From: Ruminococcus sp.
GTDB lineage: Bacteria > Bacillota > Clostridia > Oscillospirales > Ruminococcaceae
Length of the DNA stretch: 62,246 bases
Reading direction: 5' to 3'
Assembly (NCBI GenBank): GCA_017620025.1
Contig: JAFZRF010000010.1
Coordinates: 1 to 62,246, forward strand
The notes beneath the pieces are model-generated. The model saw nothing but the letters and a program-made list of their open reading frames with translations, did no database searches and was not told the DNA's origin. Shown here piece after piece: positions 50,665 through 59,179 of the stretch (position 1 is its first letter; each line of letters begins with the position of its first letter). Made by a program: the position numbers and the translations under genes.

Positions 50665-53394
50665 ATGAGTATCTTTAATCTTTCAGAAAATCCTCCGACC
50701 CTGAGCCATGACTGGCAGATCTTCCAGCAGTTCATAGGCAATATCGGCGCCTTCACCTATCTTGCCAAGGAAAAGGCCGCTTATCTCGATGAATCGGCTT
50801 GCAGGATGCTCGCCTGTTCGGGTTCAAAGCTCAATGAGTTCGAGTTCTTCAATCTGCTCGAAAAGATCTCAAAATGCCCGGTCGAGGGTCAGAAGCACAT
50901 CTACCGCTTCACCAATAACAATATTACAAAGTATATCAAAATGAATATCTACGAGAGCAGCGATGAGTGGCTCGGCTTCGTGCAGGACTTCACAAGGCAG
51001 TTCACGGAGCGCACCGAGCTCAATTCCTTTGTGGATTACGATCCGATAACGAGGCTCCCCTCCTATCCTTCCTTCTCTCAGACGGTAAGGAAGCTGCTCC
51101 CGGAGGTACAGTCATGCTGTCTTGCCACACTCTTCATCAACGGCGTTGAAAAGCTCGGCTCCTTCCTCACCGTTGACAGCACCAACAGCTGCATAACCTC
51201 CGTTGCGGAGGCTCTGAAGGGATTTACCGGCGAGAACGTAATTATGGGCACCAAGTCCAACTATGAGCTTTTCGTATTCTTCCGTGACTGCGACAAGATG
51301 CAGATATACAACCTCCTCAACGGTATGGATGAGGCTGTGCAGAACTGCGTCCTCACGGACGATTTCGGTGAGGTTATCGACATCTCCGACAAGAGCAGCC
51401 TCTCGCTCTCTATCGGCTGTTCCTCCTATCCGGATGAAGCCTCCGACTTCAATATGCTCGTGAACTATTCGGAGTTCGCTCTCTACGAGGCAAGGACAGA
51501 CCGCAGACACGTTATCAACTGGTTCTCGGAGGAGAACTACATACGTGAGAAGGATTCCTACAAGAACGCCCAGATGTTCTCCCGTCTCGTGCAGGAGAAT
51601 ATGCTGATGTATTACCTGCAGCCTATCGTCGAGACACAGACCGGCAACATCGTCGCCTATGAAGCACTCATGCGTACCACGGGCGATATCAAGATGCCGC
51701 CCCGTCAGATACTCGCCATTGCTGACAGTCAGAGCAATCTCTACGCCATCGAGAAGCTGACATTCTTCAACACCCTGAAGCTGCTCAGCGAGAACCAGCA
51801 GTTCTTCGCCGAGAGAAAACTGTTCATCAACTCAATGGCCACAAGTCTTCTCTCAGATGACGACTTCAACGAGCTCTACCTCACATACGGAGAGCTGCTC
51901 GAGAAGGTCGTTATCGAGATAGTCGAGGACAGCGCGGCAAATGCCGATGCCATAGAGACTCTCCGCAAGCGCTGCGGCTTCATACACGCCCAGCTTGCTA
52001 TCGATGACTACGGCACCGGATATTCCAACAGCTCAAACCTGCTGAAATATTCACCGGACTATGTTAAGATAGACCGTTCGCTCATCAGCGATATCCAGAA
52101 CGATATGAAGAAGCAGCAGCTCGTTACGCAGATCATAGAGTTCTGCCGTGACAATCAGCTGACCTCTCTTGCAGAGGGCGTGGAGACCGCGCAGGAGATG
52201 AAGACAGTCATCAGGCTCGGCGTTGACCTTGTTCAGGGCTACTACACCTCCAAGCCGAAGCCGGTATTCCTCGACAGCATATCCAAGGATATCAAGGACG
52301 AGATAATCAGGACGAACCTTGAGTCCCGCCACAGCGGCATGAAGAAGATATACGCCGCAAGGAACGATCAGGAGATCGATCTGCTCAAGCTGGCACTCGA
52401 GAAGTACACCGATATACATATCTATCAGAGCAGCCTCACCATTATCGGAGATCCCGAGAAGCAGGTGAAGATGAATATATCCGTCATGGATAATCACAGC
52501 TGCGATCTCACGCTCAGGAACGTGAATATAACAAGCGGCAACAGCAAGCCCACTATCACAGTCGGTGAGTATGCCCGCCTGTCACTCAACGTGAGCAAGA
52601 CGAACCGCATCAGCTATTCCGGTATAAGCGTACCGATGGGCAGCCAGTTCGAGCTCACCGGAAAGGGAACACTTGTTATCGACTGCAACGCTTCGGAGGG
52701 TATCGGCATCGGTACGGACTTTGATCACAGCTACGGCGATATTACGGTCGATATGCTCGGCTCACTTGAGATAATATGCAACAGCACCGAGACAGTCTGC
52801 ATCGGCGGCGGCATGAATGAGGACGATTCCTCGATCGAGCTGAAATCAGGCAAGATCAAGATAAATATGTACACCCACAACGGACTTGCCGTAGGAAGCT
52901 ACAACGGCGATGCCAGTGTGGACATAGCGGACGGATGCGATCTTGACATCACGTTCTCCGGCATCAACGTCGTAGGTATAGGAAGCTGCAGAGGCATTGC
53001 CGCTGTTACCTCCTCCGCAATGGTCACTCTCTCCGGTACAGGCGCACAGGCTGTCGGAATCGGAGCACTCAATGAGGGCGAGGGCAGTGTCCTCGTCACG
53101 GGCGGAAGGATAAGCATCAAGATGCGTGCGGCACGTCAGACCTGTATCGGCGCTATCGGCGGCAGCGTGAACGCCAAGATACGCAACGCCGAGATAATCA
53201 TCGACTCCGAGGGCGATGATGCAACGGGCATCGGTGATGCTCAGGGAAGCGGAAACGTATCAATCATCGATTCCAAGCTAAATCTGCGTATGTATGTCGG
53301 CAATCCGCTCGATATAGGAAGCGCATCCGGCGATACGGAGATCGCAGGTTCTGACATCTACTCGCTCGTAAACAACCAGCGTATCCAGCACTGA
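50665..53394 (+). CDS. EAL c-di-GMP phosphodiesterase with C-terminal beta-solenoid
   Basis: 909 residues, no membrane helix or signal peptide. Residues 1-115 are PAS-like. Residues 125-290 form a GGDEF fold starting DPITRLPSYPSF, whose active-site motif is degraded to SNYEL (198-202). The EAL domain (about 310-550) is intact: E333-A-L, N389, D447-D448 in DDYGTGYS, K468, E504 in LAEGVET and Q524 in QGYYTSKP, so hydrolysis of c-di-GMP is expected. From about 600 to the end there are eight repeats of 27-33 residues, each an isoleucine-rich strand, a G(I/V)G-type turn (GIGIG, CIGGG, VGIGS, VGIGA, TGIGD) and a second strand. This is a beta-solenoid. The start is placed at 50665 after TGGAGCG; earlier ATGs lack a site. 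Confidence 0.88.
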   Translation: MSIFNLSENPPTLSHDWQIFQQFIGNIGAFTYLAKEKAAYLDESACRMLACSGSKLNEFEFFNLLEKISKCPVEGQKHIYRFTNNNITKYIKMNIYESSDEWLGFVQDFTRQFTERTELNSFVDYDPITRLPSYPSFSQTVRKLLPEVQSCCLATLFINGVEKLGSFLTVDSTNSCITSVAEALKGFTGENVIMGTKSNYELFVFFRDCDKMQIYNLLNGMDEAVQNCVLTDDFGEVIDISDKSSLSLSIGCSSYPDEASDFNMLVNYSEFALYEARTDRRHVINWFSEENYIREKDSYKNAQMFSRLVQENMLMYYLQPIVETQTGNIVAYEALMRTTGDIKMPPRQILAIADSQSNLYAIEKLTFFNTLKLLSENQQFFAERKLFINSMATSLLSDDDFNELYLTYGELLEKVVIEIVEDSAANADAIETLRKRCGFIHAQLAIDDYGTGYSNSSNLLKYSPDYVKIDRSLISDIQNDMKKQQLVTQIIEFCRDNQLTSLAEGVETAQEMKTVIRLGVDLVQGYYTSKPKPVFLDSISKDIKDEIIRTNLESRHSGMKKIYAARNDQEIDLLKLALEKYTDIHIYQSSLTIIGDPEKQVKMNISVMDNHSCDLTLRNVNITSGNSKPTITVGEYARLSLNVSKTNRISYSGISVPMGSQFELTGKGTLVIDCNASEGIGIGTDFDHSYGDITVDMLGSLEIICNSTETVCIGGGMNEDDSSIELKSGKIKINMYTHNGLAVGSYNGDASVDIADGCDLDITFSGINVVGIGSCRGIAAVTSSAMVTLSGTGAQAVGIGALNEGEGSVLVTGGRISIKMRAARQTCIGAIGGSVNAKIRNAEIIIDSEGDDATGIGDAQGSGNVSIIDSKLNLRMYVGNPLDIGSASGDTEIAGSDIYSLVNNQRIQH

Positions 53395-53458
53395 CAGGAA
53401 GAGCCGGACGCAAAGCTCCGGCTCTCTCAATATAAGAAAAGAAAGGTTTTGTAAAAAT

Positions 53459-54553
53459 ATGAAGTTAGGCATGGTCGGCCTCCCGAATGTAGGCAAAAGC
53501 ACACTCTTCAACGCTCTCACCAACGCAGGTGCAGAGTCCGCAAACTACCCGTTCTGCACTATCGAGAAGAACGTCGGTATCGTATCAGTACCCGACGAGA
53601 GACTCGACAAGCTCGCAGAGATGTACGACCCGGACAAGTTCACACCGGCTACTCTCGAATTCGTGGACATCGCAGGTCTTGTAAAGGGCGCATCAAAGGG
53701 CGAAGGACTCGGCAACAAGTTCCTTGCTGATATCCGTGAGGTGGATGCTATAGTACACGTTGTGCGCTGCTTCGAGGATGCCAACATTGTTCACGTTGAC
53801 GGCAGCATCAATCCGCTCCGTGACATCGAGACTATCAATCTTGAGCTGATATTCTCGGATATAGAAATGGTTGACCGCCGCATCGACCGTGCAAAGAAGG
53901 CCGCAAAGAGCGACAAGAAGTATCTTGCAGAGGTTGATTTCCTCGAGAGACTCAAGGAGCATCTTGAGAACGGAAAGTCCGCAAGAGGCTTTGATTTCAC
54001 AGACGATGAGCGTGAAATGATCAAGTCAACTCCCCTGCTCTCCGCAAAGCCCGTCATCTATGCCGCCAATCTGAGCGACAGCGACTTCGCCAACAACATA
54101 GACACCAATGAGAACTACCTCAAGGTAAAGGCTCTTGCGGAGGAAGAGCACTCCGCTGTTCTCCCGATATGTGCACAGACTGAGGCTGAGATAGCCGAGA
54201 TGGACGAGGAGGACAAGAAGATGTTCCTCGCAGAGCTCGGACTCGAGGTATCAGGTCTTGACCGTATCATCAAGGAGGGCTATGCGCTGCTCGGCCTTAT
54301 CTCCTTCCTCACAGCAGGCAAGCAGGAGGTACGTGCATGGACTATCACAAGAGGCACAAAGGCTCCGCAGGCTGCCGGAAAGATCCATACCGACTTCGAA
54401 AAGGGCTTCATCCGTGCGGAGGTCATCTCCTATGACGACCTTATGGAGTGCGGTACAATGGCCGCTGCCAAGGATAAGGGACTTGTAAGACTCGAAGGCA
54501 AGGAGTACGTGATGCAGGACGGAGACATCGTTGTTTTCCGTTTCAATGTATAA
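53459..54553 (+). CDS. ychF: Redox-regulated ATPase YchF (OLA1 type)
   Basis: 364 residues of the Obg-like ATPase group. The P-loop MVGLPNVGKSTLFNALT is at the N-terminus, followed by NYPFCTIEKN, DIAGLVKGASKGEGLGNKF and the TGS-like C-terminus with IHTDFEKGFIRAEVISYDD. It prefers ATP and associates with ribosomes. A weak AAAGG lies before the ATG. It is followed by a terminator and a repeat element. Confidence 0.97.
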   Translation: MKLGMVGLPNVGKSTLFNALTNAGAESANYPFCTIEKNVGIVSVPDERLDKLAEMYDPDKFTPATLEFVDIAGLVKGASKGEGLGNKFLADIREVDAIVHVVRCFEDANIVHVDGSINPLRDIETINLELIFSDIEMVDRRIDRAKKAAKSDKKYLAEVDFLERLKEHLENGKSARGFDFTDDEREMIKSTPLLSAKPVIYAANLSDSDFANNIDTNENYLKVKALAEEEHSAVLPICAQTEAEIAEMDEEDKKMFLAELGLEVSGLDRIIKEGYALLGLISFLTAGKQEVRAWTITRGTKAPQAAGKIHTDFEKGFIRAEVISYDDLMECGTMAAAKDKGLVRLEGKEYVMQDGDIVVFRFNV

Positions 54554-54570
54554 GCTATCAGTATAAAAGA

Positions 54571-54595
54571 ACGCCCTCTCCGGAGGGCGTTTTTG
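54571..54595 (+). terminator. Terminator of ychF
   Basis: ACGCCCTC and GAGGGCGT stem followed by five T. Confidence 0.9.
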
Positions 54596-54600
54596 TATGA

Positions 54601-54791
54601 CAAAGAACTTTAGTTTTACCAGGGGACGCCTTCACTTGCAAGGCGTCCCCTCTTTCAAAACAGTCCCCCGGACTGTTTTGGAATTCACCCCTTGCGAAGC
54701 GCCCTGCGGCAATGCAGGGCTTCGCCCCACACCCCACCAGAGGCGCTGCCTCTGGACTCCGCTAAAGGGGCAAAGCCCCTTTAGAATCCCA
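54601..54791 (+). repeat. Dispersed four-hairpin repeat, copy C
   Basis: A complete copy from AAAGAACTTTAGTTTTACC through AGGGGACGCC to TAGAATCCCA. It lies between the ychF terminator and the stop of the converging EamA transporter gene, and is also a likely terminator-like structure in both directions. Confidence 0.88.
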
Positions 54792-54812
54792 GACTGATGG
54801 AGACATCCTTGC

Positions 54813-55706
54813 TTATTCTGCGGAGTCGGCTTTTCCTCTGTCCGGAAGATTCAGTATCACCAGTGCGGCAAGGATAAGCGCTATGCCGGCTATCTTCACG
54901 GGGCTTCTGTCCTCGCCGTATACCGTCATGCCAAGCACCGCTCCGACAAGCGGCTCAACTGATACCAGTATCGCTGCCTTCGAGGGCTCCATGCGGGAAA
55001 GTCCCCAGGTGTAGAGAAAGTACGGCAGCACTGTACATATCACGCCTATGCCCATACACCAAAGCAGAAGTGTCCCCGAGCCTGACACTGTATGCAGAGT
55101 CTCCGCCGGACGGCTGACCGGGAGCGCTCCGCAGAAGCCGAGTATGAAGGTCCATACCGTTACCGTAAGGGAGGAATACCTTTTCAGAGCCACACGTCCG
55201 AAGATGGTATAAAGACCGTAGAACAGGCCGGAGGCAAGTCCTGTAAGCAGTATCGGCGGAGTTATGCCAGTACTTCCTGTGATGCCCGCCACAAGCGCAC
55301 AGCCTGCCACTGTCATTACAAGTGCTGCTATTTTCAGAGCTGTGATGTGCTCCCGGAAGAACAGCGCAGACATGAGCATTATGAATACAGGCGAGGTATA
55401 GAGCAGAACCACCGCAACAGAGGCCTGTGAATGTATCATGGTATAGAAATAGCAGATATTGAACAGCACGATGCTGATGATGCCTGTCCCGGCGAACATC
55501 CATATGTCCTTAGGGCGTATCCTCAGCTCCCTGTGTGAAGTGAGGAGAACATAGAGCGTCAGGACAGGTGCGGCGACCGCAAGACGTATCAGCGTTATCT
55601 GCATTGCATCGAGACCTGCGGCACTGAGCGCACGTATGAACAGACTTATTATTCCCCACAGCACTCCCGCACCCACAACAGCTATTACGGGCAGCAGCTT
55701 CTTCAA
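54813..55706 (-). CDS. EamA/DMT-superfamily transporter
   Basis: 297 residues with ten hydrophobic helices in two five-helix EamA halves; the C-terminal half ends AAILVSVEPLVGAVLGM, a typical EamA segment. Start is TTG at 55706, with AAAGGAGGAG upstream. The substrate is unknown; DMT proteins export metabolites or amino acids. It has its own promoter. Confidence 0.9.
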   Translation of the reverse strand: MKKLLPVIAVVGAGVLWGIISLFIRALSAAGLDAMQITLIRLAVAAPVLTLYVLLTSHRELRIRPKDIWMFAGTGIISIVLFNICYFYTMIHSQASVAVVLLYTSPVFIMLMSALFFREHITALKIAALVMTVAGCALVAGITGSTGITPPILLTGLASGLFYGLYTIFGRVALKRYSSLTVTVWTFILGFCGALPVSRPAETLHTVSGSGTLLLWCMGIGVICTVLPYFLYTWGLSRMEPSKAAILVSVEPLVGAVLGMTVYGEDRSPVKIAGIALILAALVILNLPDRGKADSAE

Positions 55707-55738
55707 CGGCCTCTCCTCCTTTATCTCAGTTATTGCCT

Positions 55739-55767
55739 ATTATACTCCACGCAGTTATGATTGTCAA
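55739..55767 (-). promoter_or_regulatory. Promoter of the EamA transporter gene
   Basis: On the minus strand TTGACA (55762-55767), 17-bp spacer, TATAAT (55739-55744). A 15-bp palindrome, TACGCTG-T-CAGCGTA, lies 23 bp farther upstream at 55791-55805 and may be an operator. Confidence 0.8.
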
Positions 55768-55907
55768 GTATGATGCGGTTTATTCAGTCTTACGCTGTCA
55801 GCGTATCACACCGAGCATAACAGGCCTTTTTGTATGAATGCACAAGTTACAATGTGCCCTTTTGTTGTTAATGACGGAGAAATCTGTGTTTTACTGCCTC
55901 TCAGGTA

Positions 55908-55936
55908 TTGACAAGCAGTGCAAATAATGGTACAAT
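55908..55936 (+). promoter_or_regulatory. Promoter of ileS
   Basis: TTGACA (55908-55913), 17-bp spacer, TACAAT (55931-55936). The short leader before 56000 has no T-box features. Confidence 0.78.
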
Positions 55937-55999
55937 AAAATGTATTATTATCGCCGGGGCTAAAGAGAACGGTCACGGCAAAGAAAAGGTGAGTGAATT

Positions 56000-58900
56000 A
56001 TGAAATACGAAGAACTTGCAGGAAAGCCGGATATATCCGCTATCCAGGAAAGCGTACTGAAATTCTGGAAGGACGAGAAGGTCTTTGAGAAGTCAGTCAA
56101 CAAGGAGGGCGCTCCCGAAGTCGTCTTCTATGACGGACCTCCCTTCCCGACAGGAAAGCCGCATCACGGTACTATCCTCGTTTCCTTCATCAAGGACATG
56201 ATCGCAAGATACTGGACTATGAAGGGCTACAAGGTGCCGAGAGTATGGGGCTGGGACTGTCACGGTCTTCCCATTGAGAACCAGGTCGAGAAGGACCTCG
56301 GTATAGACGACAAGAACTATATCGAGAATACCCTCGGTATCGACGTATTCAACGACAAGTGCTTCGAGCTGGTTTCCGGCAACAATGAAGCATGGAAGGA
56401 ATACGTTGAGCAGATGGCTCGCTGGGTCGATTACGACGGTGCTTACAAGACCATGAACCCGACCTTCATGGAGAGCGTTATGTGGGCTTTCAAGCAGTGC
56501 TACGACAAGGGCCTTATCTACCGTGATTACCGTGTAACCCCTTACTGCACACACTGTGAGACTTCACTTTCTATATCCGATACAAGAGAGTCCGACTCCA
56601 CACGTCCCCGTCAGGACAGATGGATCATCGCCAAGTTCGCCACAGACGAGAAGATAGACGGCAAGCCCGTATTCTTCCTCGCATGGACAACTACCCCCTG
56701 GACTCTCCCCTCAAACCTCTGTCTTGCTGTAGGTGAGGCTCTCGACTACTCCTTCGTTGACGTGGGAGAGGAGATCTTCATCGCCTGCACAAACGTACTT
56801 CCCAAGTACGAGAAGATATTCGGCAAGGAGCCCGTTATCGTGAAGTCCTGCAAGGGCGCTGACCTCGTAGGACGTACATACGAGCCTCTCTTCCCCTACT
56901 TCGCAGAGCTGAAGGACAAGGCATTCAGAGTCGTTACTGCTGATTACGTAGGCTCCGACGAAGGTGTCGGCATCGTACATACAGCTCCCGCCTTCGGTGA
57001 GGACGACTACTGGACCTGCAAGAACAACGGCATCCCGCTGGTCAACCCTGTTGACGCAAAGGGACGCTTCACAGAAGAGGTAACAGACTTCTATGAGCCC
57101 GACGGCGAGAAGAACGTTATCGAGATGAATCCTACAGTTATCCGTTTCCTCTATGACAACGGAAAGGCTGTTGCAGACGGTACCATCGAGCATAACTATC
57201 CGCACTGCTGGAGATGCAAGCGCCCGCTCATCTACAAGGCTATGGACGCATGGTACTTCGATGTTACAAAGATCAAGGACAGACTCATCGAGTGCAACGA
57301 GGAGATCAACTGGGTTCCTGAGACAGTAAAGCACGGCAGATTCGGCAAGTGGCTCGAGAATGCCCGTGACTGGAACATCTCACGTAACCGTTACTGGTCA
57401 ACTCCTATCCCGATCTGGGAGTGCGATACCTGCGGAGACAGAACTGTACTCGGCAGCATCGATGAGATCGAGCAGGCAAGCGGAATCCGCCTCACAAACC
57501 TCCACCGTCAGTACATGGACAAGGTAACATTCAAGTGTAACTGTCCCGGATGCACAGGTACAAAGGTACGTGTACCCGAAGTACTTGACTGCTGGTTCGA
57601 GAGCGGTTCGGTTCCCTTCGCTCAGAAGCACTACCCCTTCGAGAACAAGGAGTGGTTCGATTCACACTTCCCGTCCGACTTCATCGTAGAGTACACCGGT
57701 CAGATCCGCTGCTGGTTCTACTACCTCCACGTACTCTCCGTTGCGCTGTTCGACAAGCCCTGCTTCTCCAACTGCGTAGTACACGGTACTATCCTTGCAA
57801 AGGACGGAAAGAAGCTCTCCAAGTCCTCAAAGAACTATACAGATCCCATGCTCCTGATGAAGAAGTACGGTACAGACGCATTCCGTCTCTACCTCTATCA
57901 GACAAACGCTATGCTCATCGGCGACCTTCTCTTCGATGACAACGGCATCCAGGACGCTTATCAGCAGATGATACTCCCCTACTGGAACGCCTGCAACTTC
58001 TTTATCTCCTATGCCAATATCGACGGCTACCGTCCGGAGACTCTCACAGCTCCCGACACCGACAACCAGCTCGACCGCTGGATGCTCGCAAAGCTGTATG
58101 AGGCAACCGCTACTATCACAAAGAACATGGACGCATACTTCGTAAACAAGTATGTTGACAGCCTTATCGAGCTGGTGGACGGTCTTACCAACTGGTTCAT
58201 CCGCCGCTCCAGAAGAAGATTCTGGGAGAAGGGTATGTCCGCTGACAAGAAGAACGCATACGATACGCTCTACTACGTTCTCGTCAACATGACAAAGCTC
58301 TTCGCTCCCGTTGCTCCCATACTCTCCGAGAAGCTCTATCAGACTCTCACAGGCAACTTCTCCGTACACCTCGATTCATGGCCGGAGATCCCCGAGAGCT
58401 TCAAGGATGACGAGCTCCTCGCTCAGGTTGAGCTCGTAAGAAACGTTATCTATCTTGCACGTTCCATCAGAAGCAAGAACAACGTAAAGAACCGTCAGCC
58501 CCTTACATCTCTCGGCGTTGCTCTCTCCGACAACTCCGGCATCCCCGTTATCGAGGCATTCCGTGATATCATCGCCGAGGAGCTCAACGTAAAGACTGTT
58601 GAGGTGCTCGACAGCGTTGAGAGCATAGCTGAAGTAAAGTACGCTCCCAACTTCAACGAGATCAGGAACCGCTATCCCGACAGAGTTCCGGATATCATCA
58701 AGGCTGTAAAGAGCGGCAAGTTCGCACTCACCGCTGCCGGAGCAGAGCTTGATGTAAACGGCGCCAAGGAAGTATTCGACTCCGAGATCATCCTCGTTAC
58801 ATATCAGGCAAAGGCCGGCCAGCACGTTGCCAGCGAGAAGGGAATAGTCGTATCACTCGATCTGACTATCACCGATGAGCTCCGTGAGGAAGGCTTCGCC

Positions 58901-59116
58901 CGTGATATCGTAAGAAGCATCCAGGATGCACGCCGTCAGATGGACTGCGAGATCATGGACAACATCACCCTGAAGCTCGAGGGAGACATCCCGGAGGCAT
59001 GGGTGGACTACATCTGCTCCGAGACTCTCAGCAAGCTCGGTGATGCAGAGCCTACTATGACATTTGAAGTGGCTTACGACGACAACAGAAAGGTCACTGT
59101 AAGCGTTACAAAGTAA
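56000..59116 (+). CDS. ileS: Isoleucyl-tRNA synthetase, type 2 (eukaryote-like)
   Basis: 1038 residues, class Ia synthetase charging tRNA-Ile. The HIGH-type motif is in PPFPTGKPHHGTILVSF, followed by WGWDCHGLPIENQVEKDLG; the KMSKS motif is KKLSKSSKNYTDP. An editing CP1 domain lies between (about 190-400; AWTTTPWTLPSNLC). The GWDCHGLP form and the length are those of the eukaryote-like, mupirocin-tolerant group rather than of the common bacterial type. No T-box precedes it, although Firmicute ileS often has one. ValS follows at 64 bp. Confidence 0.95.
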   Translation: MKYEELAGKPDISAIQESVLKFWKDEKVFEKSVNKEGAPEVVFYDGPPFPTGKPHHGTILVSFIKDMIARYWTMKGYKVPRVWGWDCHGLPIENQVEKDLGIDDKNYIENTLGIDVFNDKCFELVSGNNEAWKEYVEQMARWVDYDGAYKTMNPTFMESVMWAFKQCYDKGLIYRDYRVTPYCTHCETSLSISDTRESDSTRPRQDRWIIAKFATDEKIDGKPVFFLAWTTTPWTLPSNLCLAVGEALDYSFVDVGEEIFIACTNVLPKYEKIFGKEPVIVKSCKGADLVGRTYEPLFPYFAELKDKAFRVVTADYVGSDEGVGIVHTAPAFGEDDYWTCKNNGIPLVNPVDAKGRFTEEVTDFYEPDGEKNVIEMNPTVIRFLYDNGKAVADGTIEHNYPHCWRCKRPLIYKAMDAWYFDVTKIKDRLIECNEEINWVPETVKHGRFGKWLENARDWNISRNRYWSTPIPIWECDTCGDRTVLGSIDEIEQASGIRLTNLHRQYMDKVTFKCNCPGCTGTKVRVPEVLDCWFESGSVPFAQKHYPFENKEWFDSHFPSDFIVEYTGQIRCWFYYLHVLSVALFDKPCFSNCVVHGTILAKDGKKLSKSSKNYTDPMLLMKKYGTDAFRLYLYQTNAMLIGDLLFDDNGIQDAYQQMILPYWNACNFFISYANIDGYRPETLTAPDTDNQLDRWMLAKLYEATATITKNMDAYFVNKYVDSLIELVDGLTNWFIRRSRRRFWEKGMSADKKNAYDTLYYVLVNMTKLFAPVAPILSEKLYQTLTGNFSVHLDSWPEIPESFKDDELLAQVELVRNVIYLARSIRSKNNVKNRQPLTSLGVALSDNSGIPVIEAFRDIIAEELNVKTVEVLDSVESIAEVKYAPNFNEIRNRYPDRVPDIIKAVKSGKFALTAAGAELDVNGAKEVFDSEIILVTYQAKAGQHVASEKGIVVSLDLTITDELREEGFARDIVRSIQDARRQMDCEIMDNITLKLEGDIPEAWVDYICSETLSKLGDAEPTMTFEVAYDDNRKVTVSVTK

Positions 59117-59126
59117 TATCAAGCCG

Positions 59127-59154
59127 ATACCGTACAGGTCAGCCTGTACGGTAT
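59127..59154 (+). terminator. Hairpin between ileS and valS
   Basis: ATACCGTACAGG and CCTGTACGGTAT form a 12-bp perfect stem without a T run. It may attenuate or stabilise the ileS transcript. Confidence 0.55.
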
Positions 59155-59179
59155 TGCGGCAATTGAAAGGAATGATACG

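Noticed and set aside
55707-55999. T-box riboswitch before ileS
   Set aside because: I looked for the TGGNACCGCG-type box and antiterminator and found none in the leader.
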